From assembly GCA_019637755.1 (NCBI GenBank), contig JAHBVC010000001.1, forward strand, positions 310,001 to 374,000: a stretch of 64,000 nucleotides of DNA, in the 5' to 3' direction. The DNA is from Anaerolineales bacterium (GTDB lineage Bacteria > Chloroflexota > Anaerolineae > Anaerolineales > UBA11579). A program made the position numbers and the translations under genes. The number at the start of each line of letters is the position of its first letter. Position 1 is the first letter of the stretch. The notes below the pieces were generated by a model, which saw only the letters and a list, made by a program, of their open reading frames with translations, was not told where the DNA came from and searched no databases. Below, piece by piece: positions 9,439-20,871 of this stretch.

Positions 9439-10161
9439 ATGGAAACCTTGATCTTTGCCAATGCCAGCGAGCTGGCTACAGGCGCGGCTGGCTTTGTCGC
9501 CGCCCGCGCCCAAGAAGCCATCGCCACTCGTGGCCGCTTCGATGTAGCCCTCTCCGGCGGCAGCACGCCGCTGAGCGCCTATGCACAACTCGCCGCGCCG
9601 CCGCTGCGTGACAGCGTAGACTGGCAGCAGGTGCACATCTTTTGGAGCGATGAGCGCTGCGTACCGCCCGATGACGCGCAGAGCAACTACGCCGCCGCCA
9701 AAGCGGCCCTGCTCGACCATGTGGCCATTCCACAGGCCAACATCCACCGCATGCGCGGCGAGCTGCCGCCAGCCCAGGCTGCCGAAGACTATCGCCAGCA
9801 GCTTGCAGAACACTTCCACACGCCCGCGTTTCCTATATTTGATCTGATTCTGCTTGGCTTGGGTACTGACGGGCACACCGCCTCGCTCTTCCCTGGCAGT
9901 GCGGCACTACGCACCGGCGAAGTGCCAGTGACCGAAAATTACGTTAGCAGCCTGGAAAGCTGGCGGCTGACCTTTACCTTACCGCTGATCAATTCGGCGC
10001 GCAAGGTAGCCTTCTTAGTCTCCGGCGCGGGCAAAGCCGCCATGGTGAGCGAAGTGCTCACCCCCGGGGGGCGCCCCCTGCCCGCAAAAGCAGTCAACCC
10101 GCACTCAGGCGGGTTGACTTGGTTACTGGATACAGATGCAGCGGCGAGTTTGCCTAGCTAG
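9439..10161 (+). CDS. pgl: 6-phosphogluconolactonase
   Basis: Hydrolyses 6-phosphogluconolactone in the oxidative pentose phosphate pathway. The 240-aa DevB-type protein shows ALSGGSTPLSAY, FWSDERCVPPDDAQSNY and LGLGTDGHTASLFPG, all diagnostic. It begins at the base after the rpiA stop. Glucose-6-phosphate dehydrogenase and 6-phosphogluconate dehydrogenase are not in the window. The 3' end overlaps a convergent small lipoprotein gene by 4 bp. Confidence 0.95.
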   Translation: METLIFANASELATGAAGFVAARAQEAIATRGRFDVALSGGSTPLSAYAQLAAPPLRDSVDWQQVHIFWSDERCVPPDDAQSNYAAAKAALLDHVAIPQANIHRMRGELPPAQAAEDYRQQLAEHFHTPAFPIFDLILLGLGTDGHTASLFPGSAALRTGEVPVTENYVSSLESWRLTFTLPLINSARKVAFLVSGAGKAAMVSEVLTPGGRPLPAKAVNPHSGGLTWLLDTDAAASLPS

Positions 10162-10370
10162 CCCCGCCCCACCGCGGCGACGACCAGAACAACAAGAATA
10201 ACCAGAAGAATGATGGCGTTGCTGTCCAAGCCGCCCGCTGAGTTGCCGCCACCGCCATCCGAGCCGGTGAGATCGATTTGGCCCCCGGCGCTGATTGAAC
10301 CGCAGGCAGCAAGCAAAACACCAAAGACAATTACCAGGATCAAGCTCAGTAGTACCACTTTCCTTGTCAT
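10158..10370 (-). CDS. Small Cys-lipoprotein with C-terminal membrane segment
   Basis: A 70-aa protein. Signal peptide MTRKVVLLSLILVIVFGV is followed by lipobox LLAAC-G, a Gly/Ser-rich spacer, and a second strongly hydrophobic helix (AIILLVILVVLVVAAVG). It should be lipid-anchored and also span the membrane. The start is set by GGAGG six bases before ATG 10370; upstream in-frame codons have no ribosome-binding site. The function is unknown. Confidence 0.7.
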   Translation of the reverse strand: MTRKVVLLSLILVIVFGVLLAACGSISAGGQIDLTGSDGGGGNSAGGLDSNAIILLVILVVLVVAAVGRG

Positions 10371-10477
10371 CGTAGCCTCCATAGATAGGTCATGGCCCCT
10401 GTAGCCAAGCCAACGGCAGCAGGCACGCACAGGTTATGCCCCATTTGGGCTAGCTGAAAGGCTTATCTGCAACTAAG

Positions 10478-13413
10478 CTAGTTTTTGAGTTGGGCGGCGA
10501 GCAGCGAAACTGGATGCAGCGCTTCGCGCTGGGTGCCGCTGGCAATTTGCGAGCGGCACGAGGCGCCCACTGCCACGACATGCTGCCCAGCCGGCGCGTT
10601 GCGCACCGCGGGGAACACGGCAATCTCGCCAATTTGCATGGAGAGATCGTAATGCTCGGCTTCGTAGCCAAAGGAGCCGGCCATGCCGCAGCAGCCAGAA
10701 TTGATCAGCTCGACCTCGTAGCCCAACTCGCGCAGCAGCGCGGCGCTGGCCTGCTGGCCTGAGGGCACGCCATCATCGGCGGGCGCCTGCGCCTTCTGGT
10801 AACAGTGGCCGTGCATCAATACAGATGGTTGTGCTGGCGTGGATAATGCGGCGCGCAAGCCATCTACTCCGCGGCGCAGCAGGAACTCATCCAGCATGTA
10901 GCAGCGCTTGGCCAGTGCGCTCACGCCTTCGGCGCCTGGCAGCAGGTCAAGATACTCGTCCTTGAACGTGTAGATTTCAGACGGCTCGATGCCGATGACA
11001 GGCAGCCTGCGCTCAGGGTCCCACGCTTCGATCAAGCGCACAACCTTGGCGGCATAGTCTTTCGCCTGCGGTAGCAGACCCTTGGAGATCAGCGTGCGGC
11101 CGGCGCCTTCAAACGGCAGCACGGCGGCCTTGACGCCCGCGGCAGCCAGCACGCGCAACGCGTCGGCTGTGACCTGGGGGTAAAACAGCTCGATGAAGGG
11201 ATCACGCAGGAAGAGTACATCCGCTTCAGCCACGGAGACCGAAGGCAGCTTGATGCTGCTGGCAAACTTGGGCAGCCCGCGCTTGGCCGAGAGGCCAAAG
11301 AGCTTCTCCCCCAGCATTTTGCCGATGCCGCTTTGCAACATCAGGTTGCTAACAGGTGCTACAGCACGGCCGAGCTTGCCGAGCACGCCAATGTAGCCGA
11401 ACAAGTAGTCACGCAGCGGGCGGCGGTGCGTCTTGTAATAATCGTTCAGGAAGTCGTACTTGATCTTGGCCATATCCACGCCGGAGGGGCATTCGGCTTT
11501 GCAGCCCTTGCACTCCAAGCACAGGTCCAGCGCAGCGTGCACCGCCTTCTGCGCGTTGGCAGCGGGTGCGCCCTGCCCCGGCATGCCCGTCGAGATCATG
11601 GCGCGTAGCAGGTTGCCGCGGCCGCGTGTGCTGTGTTCTTCTTCACGCGTGGCTTGGAACGATGGGCACATTACGCCGCCGTCTTTGCGGCACACGCCCG
11701 CGCCGTTGCACATCTCGATGGCGCCGCCCAGCCCACCTTGGCTCGAAAAATCGAGTATGGGCAGCCACGGGTCTGATGTGTACTCTGTGCCGTAGCGCAA
11801 GTTGAGATGCATCGGCTGCGGCTCGAGAATTTTGCCCGGGTTGAGGCGCGAGCTGGGGTCCGCGGCGCGCTTGAGGTCACGGAAAGCATTATTGATCTCC
11901 GGCCCAAAGGTTTCTTCCAGCCACTCGCCGTGCGAGAGGCCATCGCCGTGCTCGCCGCTCATCGAGCCGTTGTATTGCTTAGCAGCGGCCATCACATCTT
12001 GCGTGATGCCGCGCATCTGCTCAATGCCACGCAAGGTCTTGAGATTGATCAGTGGGCGCACGTGCAAGCAGCCCGCCGAAGCGTGAGCGTAAAAATCGCC
12101 GCCGGTGCCGTACCCCTCCAGAATGCGCATGAAGGCGCGCACAAACTGGCCGAGGTTCTCCACCGGCACGGCCACATCTTCAATAAAGGGTAGCGGCTTG
12201 GCATCGCCGGGGCGCGACATCAGCAGGCCAAGGCCCACCTTGCGCACGCCCCACACGTTGTCTTGCTCCGTTTGCGAGATGGCGCGCACAGCATCCACGC
12301 CAAGAGTATCGAGTCGCTTGAGCAGCTCATCTTCGCTGTCGCCAGCAAACTCAATGATGAGGATGGCCGCCGGGTCGCCTTTGACAAAGCCTAGACGATC
12401 GGCATAGGCCGGCACGCTGCGCGCCAGATTGATCATGGCACGCGGAATAAGTTCGATGGCCGAGGGCTCCAGCTTGAGAAGGCCGGGAGCGGCATCACAG
12501 GCCTCAGCGATGCTGGGGTATGACAGCACGCCTAGCACGGTGCGCTTGGGCTTAGGCACCAGGCGCACCAGCATACGCTTGAGCACCACCAGCGTTCCTT
12601 CAGAGCCAACGATTGCGGGCGCCAGGTTGATGTGCCCGTCAGCAATCGGTGGATACACGTCCCCCGCCCCAGCCCGCGACCACATGGGTGGTTGGCTGGG
12701 CGACCAGGGCAGCAAATAGTTCAGGCTGTAGCCGGAGGCACGCCGCCAGGTGCGCGGCCAGCTCTGGCGGATGCGCTCACCGTGTTGTTCACGAATACTG
12801 AGCGCCTGGCGGTACAAGCTGCCCTCGACCGTATCGCCCTCAGCGCGGTTAAAGGCTTCTTGCAGCGCCATCTGCTCCAGGCGCGCCTGTGAACCATCCG
12901 CCAGCAGCACATCCGCAGCGATGAGATTGTCTGAGGTCATGCCGTAACTGATGGAATGCGCGCCGGTGGAGTTGTTGCCGGCCATGCCCCCCAAGGTGGC
13001 CCGGTCTGAGGAAGCCGGGTCTGGCCCGAACATCAGGCCGTGGCTATTGGCCACCTTGTTGAATGCATTTAGCACCATGCCGGGTTGCACCCAGGCGGTG
13101 CGCTGTTGGGGGTCAATCTCCAGCACCTGGTTGAGGTAACGCGTGAAATCCAGAATGATGGCCGGGCCGATGGTCTGGCCCGCCAGGCTGGTGCCAGAGC
13201 CGCGCGGCAGGATGGGCACGTTGTATTGTGCCGCCAGCTCCACGATGGCTTCGAGGTCTTCTTCATGACGCGGCAGAGCTACGCCAAGGGGTTCGATCTG
13301 GTATATCGAGGCATCCGTACTGTACAGGCGGCGATTGGTAGCATCCAGCCGCAATTCACTGACCGTGCGTTTGTGCACCTCAGCGGCGAAATTCTTCAAC
13401 AGTTCTGGGGCCA

Positions 13414-13414
<1 letters not shown>
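10478..13414 (-). CDS. FAD-linked dehydrogenase fused to Fe-S/CCG subunit (D-lactate or glycolate dehydrogenase family, YdiJ-like)
   Basis: A 978-aa fusion of GlcD-like and GlcF-like parts. Residues about 40-230 form an FAD-binding-4 domain (LPRGSGTSLAGQTIGPAII); the FAD-oxidase C-terminal domain follows; a ferredoxin-type region has CLECKGCKAECPSGVD; a Cys-rich module holds CCGMAGSFGYE. It should oxidise a D-2-hydroxyacid and pass electrons to quinone, but the substrate (lactate, glycolate or 2-hydroxyglutarate) cannot be chosen from sequence. Start ATG 13414 has GGTGGAG upstream and overlaps the hflX stop (TAATG). An earlier in-frame start (13,507) would lie inside hflX. Confidence 0.9.
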
Positions 13415-14765
<1,351 letters not shown>

Positions 14766-14766
<1 letters not shown>

Positions 14767-15938
14767 TAGCGCCTTCTTTGCAACCAGTCAGAAATGCGCT
14801 CGGCGCCCTCGCGCAAGCGAGCCACATCGGTGACCAGCGAGACACGGAAGTAGCCTTCGCCGTGCTGGCCAAAGACCACGCCCGGGGTGGTGCTCACGCC
14901 ACATTCGTTGAGCATCGCCGCACAGAACTCCATACTGTTCTCGCCGGCGGGCACGGGGGCCCAGACGTAGAGAGCCGCTTGCGGCGGAGCGACGCGCAAA
15001 CCGGCGCGGTGCAGGCCGTCTACTACGGCATCACGGCGCTCTTGGTAAATGCGATTGCGTTCGTTGAGCCAAGTCTGGTCACCCAGCATGGCCATCTCGC
15101 CAGCCGCCATCAACGGCGCAAAAATCGCCGAGTCTTGCTGGCTCTTGTAAGTCTCAATGAATTTGAGCGCCTGCGGGTGACCAACGGCCATACCCACGCG
15201 CCAGCCAGCCATGTTGTAAGTCTTGGAGAGTGAGTTGAACTCCACCGCCACTTCTTTGGCGCCTGGCACCTGCATGATGCTGGGGGCGCGGTAACCGTTG
15301 AAGCCTACATCGCAATATGGATTGTCATGCGCCACCAGAATATTGTGCTGGTGGGCAAAGTCGATCACCTTCTCGAAGAAGGCAATATCGGCAATGGCGC
15401 CGGTGGGATTGTTGGGATAGTTGAGCCACAGAATCTTGGCGCGGCGCAGCACATCCGCAGGGATGGCGGTGAGGTCCGGCAGGAAGGCGTTCTCCTCCAG
15501 CAGCGGCATGAGGTGCACCTGGCCGCCAGCGATCTCGGTGCTCTTGGCGTACACGGCATAGCTGGGGTCTGGCACCAGGGCAATATCGCCCGGGTTGAGC
15601 ACGGCCTGGCTGAGGATGAACAAGCCCTCTTTGGAGCCGAGCAGATCGATGGCCTCAGTGGCCGGGTCAATCTCCACGCCGAAGCGCGCCTGGTAATACT
15701 CGGATACCGCCTTGCGGAACTTCTGCGTCATGCCCAGGGTGTAACCGTGGGTGTCGGCGCGCTGGGCGGACTCGAACATGGCTTCGAGGATGAAGCCCGG
15801 CGGCGGCAGATCCGGGCTACCAATATCCAAGCGCACCACGTCGGTGCCCTTGGCACGCAGGGCAGCAATACGCTTGGCAAGGTCTGCAAAGAAGTACGGT
15901 TTAAGTGATGCAATGCGATGTGCGGGTTGAAGTTCCAT
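14766..15938 (-). CDS. Class I/II PLP aminotransferase (LL-diaminopimelate aminotransferase-like)
   Basis: PLP-dependent transaminase of fold type I, 390 aa from the ATG at 15938. Motifs are YPNNPTGA, the Asp-containing VAHDNPYCDVGF and the Schiff-base Lys in SLSKTYNMAGWRVG. The overall pattern resembles DapL-type enzymes, but the amino-donor specificity is uncertain. An in-frame TTG at 15968 would add ten residues; ATG 15938 matches the family start better. It is the first gene of the aminotransferase-hflX-dehydrogenase operon. Confidence 0.85.
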
Positions 15939-16039
15939 AAGAGCGTAGTTTACCTCTGAACGCGACAATCAAAATCTCTGTTAATCGGTCAATTGCTCAG
16001 TCGTTTGGTTGACTGGTCGATTGGTCCATGGAGACTAGC

Positions 16040-16113
16040 TGTCATTCCGAGCGAAGCGAGGAATCCCCTGAGACCCCGCAACATGGAGGCCTTTGGCCTC
16101 ATTTGGAATGACA
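16040..16113. repeat. Palindromic intergenic repeat (GTCATTCCGAG family)
   Basis: Ends TGTCATTCC (16040-16048) and GGAATGACA (16105-16113) are perfect inverted repeats. The left half continues GAGCGAAGCGAGGAATC and the centre holds AGGCCTTTGGCCT. It is the second of three related elements in the window, here between two minus-strand genes. The remaining bases 15,939-16,165 show no gene. Confidence 0.75.
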
Positions 16114-16165
16114 AGGCGTGCAATCGTGTATAGCTTCGAAGCTAATTGGAAGTTGACAGGCGAGC

Positions 16166-16759
16166 CTAGCCACTAACAGAATTAAGATATTCTGGATAAC
16201 TTGAGCGGTAGCCTAAAGCGTAGCCAATTCCGCCCAGCAAACCGAACAGTACTTTCTGCGCCACTGGTGGTGGCCCCGCCAGGTAGCCGCCGTGCTTGAG
16301 CAAGCTCTGCATCGACACGGCCAATTGCAATGGACTGGGGTTGCCCTTGGCATCCACCTTGCCATCCCGCGCCAGCCCATACTGAGTAGCAATCGTGTTG
16401 AGCGTGTCAATCACCGCTTCAGGGCTGGCGTGCTCAAATGTATCGGTTTGGATCATGTGCAGCTCTTCGTCACCAGTGTTCCACGGGTGAATGTGGGCTT
16501 TCTTGGCAGGCAAGATCACCGTATCACCGGCCTTGGCTACATATTGCTTACTGTCAAGTTGATACGTACAGGATCCCGAAAGAATTTCGAATTTTTCTTC
16601 CCACCACATATGTAAATGGGCAGGCAAGTCTTGCCCGGAGTGAGCTCGATAAAAATACTCAATCTGAAAGCCATTCCCTTGGGTTTCTTTTTGTGTCTTA
16701 CGAACCACAGCCCGAACACCAGCCTGCGGGTTCTCAGCTACAAACCCTGCTTCAATCAT
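16166..16759 (-). CDS. Cupin-domain protein
   Basis: A 197-aa protein with a single cupin barrel. The metal motif 1 region is LPAHLHMWWEEKFEILSG (His-x-His and Glu), and motif 2 is around PAKKAHIHPWNTGDEEL. The C-terminal 60 residues are helical and moderately hydrophobic (LLGGIGYALGYRSSYPEYL). Metal binding is likely; the substrate is unknown. The start ATG 16759 has GGAGAGGG upstream. Confidence 0.75.
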   Translation of the reverse strand: MIEAGFVAENPQAGVRAVVRKTQKETQGNGFQIEYFYRAHSGQDLPAHLHMWWEEKFEILSGSCTYQLDSKQYVAKAGDTVILPAKKAHIHPWNTGDEELHMIQTDTFEHASPEAVIDTLNTIATQYGLARDGKVDAKGNPSPLQLAVSMQSLLKHGGYLAGPPPVAQKVLFGLLGGIGYALGYRSSYPEYLNSVSG

Positions 16760-16903
16760 GTTTCACCCTCTCCTTGTGCAAGCTAGCCGATGAAGCTGCG
16801 TTAACAACAGAGGAAGCGCTTCATAGCAAACCTCATCAGCCCTGATTCAATCCCTTTATCCTACTATCCTTTTGAAGGCCTAAGAAGTTTGAGCCACTTG
16901 CCC

Positions 16904-17836
16904 TTACTGCGCCAGCACCCAGGCCAGCACCACCTCACCCACTACCCCCAGGCTGCGCGGCGAGATCTTGTCCAGCGTGTCTTGCACGGTGTGCCAGTAG
17001 GGATAGTCGAAGTCGATGATATCTACCGCGGGAATTTCACGCGCCAGAAACGGCGTGTGGTCATCCAGCATGGTGTGCTTGGGATCGTTGATGAAGATGT
17101 CGGCGTAGCCCAGCTCGGCGGCCTGCGCCCAGATCTCGGCGGCCAGGCGCGGATCCGAATTGCGCTCCAGGTAGATTTGCAAATCGGCATCGCCGATCAT
17201 GTCGAGGATGATGACTGCGTCGGGCAGTTCGGCCAGCGAGTCGGCCATCAGGCGGCTGCCCATGATCCAATCCCAACCCTCGATGCTGCCGTTGTCCTCG
17301 GCATCGAAGAAGGCCAGCGTCACCGTGGCATCCGGGTTATTCAGCGGCAGCACGCGCGCCAGCTCCAGCAGTACGGCTACGCCAGAGGCGCCGTCGTTGG
17401 CGCCCTGCACCGGCTGGCTGTGGTTGGCAGGTTCAGGGTCATGGTCTGCAAAGAAGCGGCTGTCATAATGCGCGCCGAGAATGATCCACGGCGCATCTTC
17501 GCTGCCCGGCCAGGTGGCCAGGATGTTATGTACCGGCTGGCCGAGTAGCTCGCCATCAGGCTGCTCCGGCGTCCAACCGTAGCGCTCCAGCGTATCGGCA
17601 ATATAGGAGCGTGTTTGCTCATGCGCTTGGCTGCCCGGGGTGCGCGGGCCATAGGCCATCTGCGCCTCGGCGTGGGCAAAGGCGCTCTGCCCGTTGAAAT
17701 TGGCGGTGGCCTTCAGGGCACGCGTGCTGTACAGGGTCAGCGCTACGCCAAAGACGATGATGAACAAAAAGAACAACACGGCGCGCGGGTCGGGCCGGCG
17801 CGGCGTAGCGGGTTTAGGCAGTTTGGAGTTGGCCAT
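16904..17836 (-). CDS. Membrane-anchored M28 zinc peptidase, glutaminyl-cyclase-like
   Basis: A 310-aa protein with one N-terminal membrane helix ([18 protein letters not shown]) and an extracytoplasmic M28 domain. Zinc and catalytic residues appear in [24 protein letters not shown] and the WHT of [12 protein letters not shown]. The spacing [18 protein letters not shown]...WHT is closer to glutaminyl-peptide cyclotransferases than to classical aminopeptidases, so either activity is possible. Start ATG 17836 overlaps the trmFO 3' end by 23 bp; the longer frame to 17893 is less likely. Confidence 0.8.
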   Translation of the reverse strand: MANSKLPKPATPRRPDPRAVLFFLFIIVFGVALTLYSTRALKATANFNGQSAFAHAEAQMAYGPRTPGSQAHEQTRSYIADTLERYGWTPEQPDGELLGQPVHNILATWPGSEDAPWIILGAHYDSRFFADHDPEPANHSQPVQGANDGASGVAVLLELARVLPLNNPDATVTLAFFDAEDNGSIEGWDWIMGSRLMADSLAELPDAVIILDMIGDADLQIYLERNSDPRLAAEIWAQAAELGYADIFINDPKHTMLDDHTPFLAREIPAVDIIDFDYPYWHTVQDTLDKISPRSLGVVGEVVLAWVLAQ

Positions 17837-19190
17837 GCAAATACTCGTCGAGGTCTTGTAGCGCGCGCGCCGAATAGGCCTTGGCGCGGTCACGGCGGCC
17901 CATGCGGCCGGTAATTTCTAGCGCAGGCATAATGCCGTAGTTGGCCTTCATCGGCTGGAAGTCTGCTTCGTCTGCATGCGTCACATAGTGGCACAACGCG
18001 CCCAGCATCGTGGTGGGCGGCAACTGCAGCAACGGCTGCCCAGCGTGCAAGCGTGCAGCATTGAGTCCAGCCAGCAAGCCAGTGGCAATGTTGCCGACAT
18101 ACCCCTCTACCCCGGTGATCTGCCCGGCGAAGAACAAATCCTCACGCGTGCGGAATTGCAGCGTAGGGTCGAGCAGACGCGGTGATGAAACAAACGTATT
18201 GCGGTGCATCTGGCCGTAGCGTTCAAACACGGCATTTTGTAAGCCCGGGATCATGCGGAAGACGCGCTTCTGGTCAGGGAATTTGAGATTGGTCTGGAAG
18301 CCGACCATGTTGTAGAGCGTGCCGGCCAAGTTATCCTGGCGTAGCTGCAGCACCGCATGCGGCCGTTTTCCGGTACGCGGGTCACGCAGGCCCACCGGGC
18401 GCATCGGGCCGAAGGCCAGGGCACGCTCGCCGCGCTCGGCGATGATCTCGACCGGCAAACAGCCTTCGAAGAATTCGTGCGCGCCGGTGCGCACACCTGC
18501 GCCGTCATCCGTCTGCAATTGGCTCTCAAACTCACGCAGCTCAATGCGCTCGGCGGCCAACAGCGCCGCCAGGAAGGCATCGTACTCCTCGCGCGTCATC
18601 GGACAGTTGATGTAATCACCTTGCTCTTCCTCTCCACGGTCATAGCGCGAGGCGCGGAAGGCAATGCTCATGTCAATCGACTCTAGGCTGATGATGGGCG
18701 AGATGGCATCGAAGAAAAACAAGTGCTGCTCGCCGCTTAATTTGGCGATGGATTGCGACAAGCTAGAAGATGTGAGCGGGCCGGAGGCGATGATGGTGAG
18801 CCCATCCGGCACCTGCGGCATTTCCTCGCGCAGCAGGGTGATGTTGGGGTGCGCCTGGATGCGCTGGGTCACCGCCGCGGCAAAGCCGTCACGGTCCACC
18901 GCCAGCGCCCCACCCGCCGGCAGCGCCGTCTCCTGCGCCACCTCGATCAGCAGGCTGCCCATGCGGCGCAGCTCATTCTTGAGCAGGCCACCGGCGCGGT
19001 CTGGCAGGTCAGAGCCGAGCGAGTTGGAGCACACCAGCTCCGCCAGGTGCAGGCTGACGTGCGCCCCCGTAGGTACCGAGGGGCGCATTTCATACAAGGC
19101 TACGCGCAAGCCCGCTTGGGCAGCCTGCCAGGCGGCTTCGCTACCGGCCAGCCCGCCGCCAACGACGATGAGATCAGGTTTGGGGGTCAT
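17814..19190 (-). CDS. trmFO: Methylenetetrahydrofolate-tRNA-(uracil-5-)-methyltransferase TrmFO
   Basis: FAD- and folate-dependent enzyme that forms m5U54 in the tRNA T-loop. At 458 aa it shows the FAD fold [16 protein letters not shown] at the N-terminus, [20 protein letters not shown] and, near the C-terminus, [18 protein letters not shown]. All are TrmFO hallmarks. ATG 19190 places the glycine-rich loop about ten residues in, as usual; the frame upstream to 19253 runs into a repeat. Confidence 0.95.
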   Translation of the reverse strand: MTPKPDLIVVGGGLAGSEAAWQAAQAGLRVALYEMRPSVPTGAHVSLHLAELVCSNSLGSDLPDRAGGLLKNELRRMGSLLIEVAQETALPAGGALAVDRDGFAAAVTQRIQAHPNITLLREEMPQVPDGLTIIASGPLTSSSLSQSIAKLSGEQHLFFFDAISPIISLESIDMSIAFRASRYDRGEEEQGDYINCPMTREEYDAFLAALLAAERIELREFESQLQTDDGAGVRTGAHEFFEGCLPVEIIAERGERALAFGPMRPVGLRDPRTGKRPHAVLQLRQDNLAGTLYNMVGFQTNLKFPDQKRVFRMIPGLQNAVFERYGQMHRNTFVSSPRLLDPTLQFRTREDLFFAGQITGVEGYVGNIATGLLAGLNAARLHAGQPLLQLPPTTMLGALCHYVTHADEADFQPMKANYGIMPALEITGRMGRRDRAKAYSARALQDLDEYLHGQLQTA

Positions 19191-19248
19191 TGCAACAATT
19201 TTATCAAAAGCAATCAACCCCATCATTCTCGCTCTATCTGTCTGCAAA

Positions 19249-19363
19249 GTCATTCCGACGAGCCAGCATTAAGGGCGAGGAGGAATCCTTTAGGGCAAGA
19301 TACACCAAGCTGAATTTCGAATGCCCTAAAGGATTCCTTGCGGCTCTGCCGCTTCGGAATGAC
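19249..19363. repeat. Palindromic intergenic repeat (GTCATTCCG family), long-stem copy
   Basis: Outer arms GTCATTCCG (19249-19257) and CGGAATGAC (19355-19363). Inner arms AGGAATCCTTTAGGGCA (19281-19297) and its exact complement (19322-19338) give 17 perfect base pairs. It lies between divergent trmFO and rpoN and could act as a terminator-like or insulating hairpin. Confidence 0.8.
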
Positions 19364-19392
19364 GATATCTGCTTGCCTGGTCCAAACTCGCC

Positions 19393-19408
19393 TGGCACAG
19401 AACTTGCA
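19393..19408 (+). promoter_or_regulatory. Sigma-54 (-24/-12) promoter of the rpoN operon
   Basis: TGGCACAGAACTTGCA matches the consensus TGGCAC-N5-TTGCA exactly. The GG (19394-19395) and GC (19406-19407) dinucleotides are ten bases apart, as RpoN requires. The predicted start of transcription is near 19420, about 35 nt before the rpoN ATG. It implies that sigma-54 drives its own operon. Confidence 0.75.
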
Positions 19409-19432
19409 TCTTTAGGGGTGCGTATCTATAAT
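19404..19432 (+). promoter_or_regulatory. Overlapping sigma-70-type promoter of rpoN
   Basis: A perfect -10 hexamer TATAAT at 19427-19432 lies 17 bp after TTGCAT (19404-19409), a partial -35. That -35 overlaps the -12 element of the sigma-54 promoter, so the two holoenzymes would compete. It could provide a basal level of rpoN transcription. Confidence 0.5.
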
Positions 19433-19455
19433 CCACTCGCTTCAGGAGCTCAAAA

Positions 19456-20871
19456 ATGGCCTTCACTCCTATTCTGCGCCAGGGTCCGTCCCAGCGCCCG
19501 CAAGCTACCGCCCACCTGGCTCAAACCATGAGCCTGTTGGGGCTTAACTTGCAAGAATTGAACCAGAAGATCGAATCGGCGCTGGCCGCAAACCCCGCCC
19601 TGGAGCTGCTCGAGGGACGCCACTGCCCGGGCTGCGGCCGGCTGCTGCGTCCCGGCGCCTACTGCGGCGCCTGCGCCGCCACCGATACCGCCAAGGGCGA
19701 TGAGCCCGTCGTGTTCATTGCCCCGCCGGAAGACGGCTATGGCCGTGGCACGCGCAGTGGCGAAGAGATCCCTGAAGATTTCAATGCTTCACAACCGGAA
19801 GACCTGGCGAGCTATGTGCTGCGCCAAATTGCCAGCGAGCTCAACGAGCAGGAGCAGCTCATCGCCGCTCACCTGCTCAGCACGCTGGATGATGACGGCC
19901 TGCGCACGGTACCCCTATTGGAAGTGGCGCGCTACTACCACGTGCCTGTTACCGATGTTGAAGACGTAGCGCAAATGATTATGCTGGCTGACCCGGTTGG
20001 CGTTGGCGCGGCCTCCACCAGCGAGGCCATGCTGATCCAATTGCGCTCCCTGGGCGACAAAGTGCCCAATCTCGAATTGTGCGCGCGTGCCATCACCGAT
20101 GGGCTTAACGCACTCAGCAAAAAACAATATGCTGAGCTCGGCAGCCTGCTGGGTGTGAGCAAAGCCAAAGCCCAGCAAGTGGCCGAATTCATCGCCGCCA
20201 ACCTGAACCCGTTCCCGGCCCGCGCCCACTGGGGCAGCCTGCGCACGCAGACCACCGACACGCCGCCGGTCTACCAGCGCCCTGACCTGATCATCAAGAT
20301 GCAGGAAGATGGGCGCATGGTGGTGGAAGTCACCTGGCCGCTGCGCGGCGTGCTGCGCGTGAACCCGCTCTTCCAGCAGGCGCTGCAGGAAGCGCCGGAA
20401 GACAAGTCTGAGCAATGGAAGATCGACTTGGAGCAGGCCAACTTGCTGATCAAGTGCCTGGCCCAGCGCAATCAAGCCATCGTGCGCCTGATGCAGGTGC
20501 TGGCGGTGGTGCAGCGCGAATTCATCCTGGGGGGCGATGCGCACCTGCGCCCCTTCACCCGCGCCACGATTGCCGATGAGTTGGGCGTACACGAGTCGAC
20601 TGTGTCGCGCGCCGTGGCGGGCAAATCCGTTGAGTTGCCCTCGGGCAAGATCGTGCCGCTGGCGCAATTCTTTGATCGCAGCCTGCACATCCGCACCGCA
20701 CTCAAGAAGATCGTCAAAGATGAGCCCAAGCCGCTGAGCGATACTGCGTTGGCCAAATTGCTGGCGAAAGAAGGCTACGATGTAGCCCGGCGCACGGTGG
20801 CAAAATATCGCACAATGGAGGGCATCCTGCCAGCGCATCTGCGCAAGCCGCAGGCGGTTGCCTACTCATGA
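19456..20871 (+). CDS. rpoN: RNA polymerase sigma-54 factor
   Basis: A 471-aa sigma-54. Region I contains the Gln/Leu-rich TAHLAQTMSLLGLNLQELNQ with the usual ANPALELLE. The core-binding and HTH regions follow (FTRATIADELGVHESTVSRAVAGKS), and the RpoN box ARRTVAKYR is at residues 444-452. Unusually, region I is followed directly by a four-Cys zinc knuckle (Cys57, 60, 70, 73; CPGCG...CGAC). SD AGGAG precedes ATG 19456. The stop overlaps the kinase start (ATGA). Confidence 0.95.
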   Translation: MAFTPILRQGPSQRPQATAHLAQTMSLLGLNLQELNQKIESALAANPALELLEGRHCPGCGRLLRPGAYCGACAATDTAKGDEPVVFIAPPEDGYGRGTRSGEEIPEDFNASQPEDLASYVLRQIASELNEQEQLIAAHLLSTLDDDGLRTVPLLEVARYYHVPVTDVEDVAQMIMLADPVGVGAASTSEAMLIQLRSLGDKVPNLELCARAITDGLNALSKKQYAELGSLLGVSKAKAQQVAEFIAANLNPFPARAHWGSLRTQTTDTPPVYQRPDLIIKMQEDGRMVVEVTWPLRGVLRVNPLFQQALQEAPEDKSEQWKIDLEQANLLIKCLAQRNQAIVRLMQVLAVVQREFILGGDAHLRPFTRATIADELGVHESTVSRAVAGKSVELPSGKIVPLAQFFDRSLHIRTALKKIVKDEPKPLSDTALAKLLAKEGYDVARRTVAKYRTMEGILPAHLRKPQAVAYS

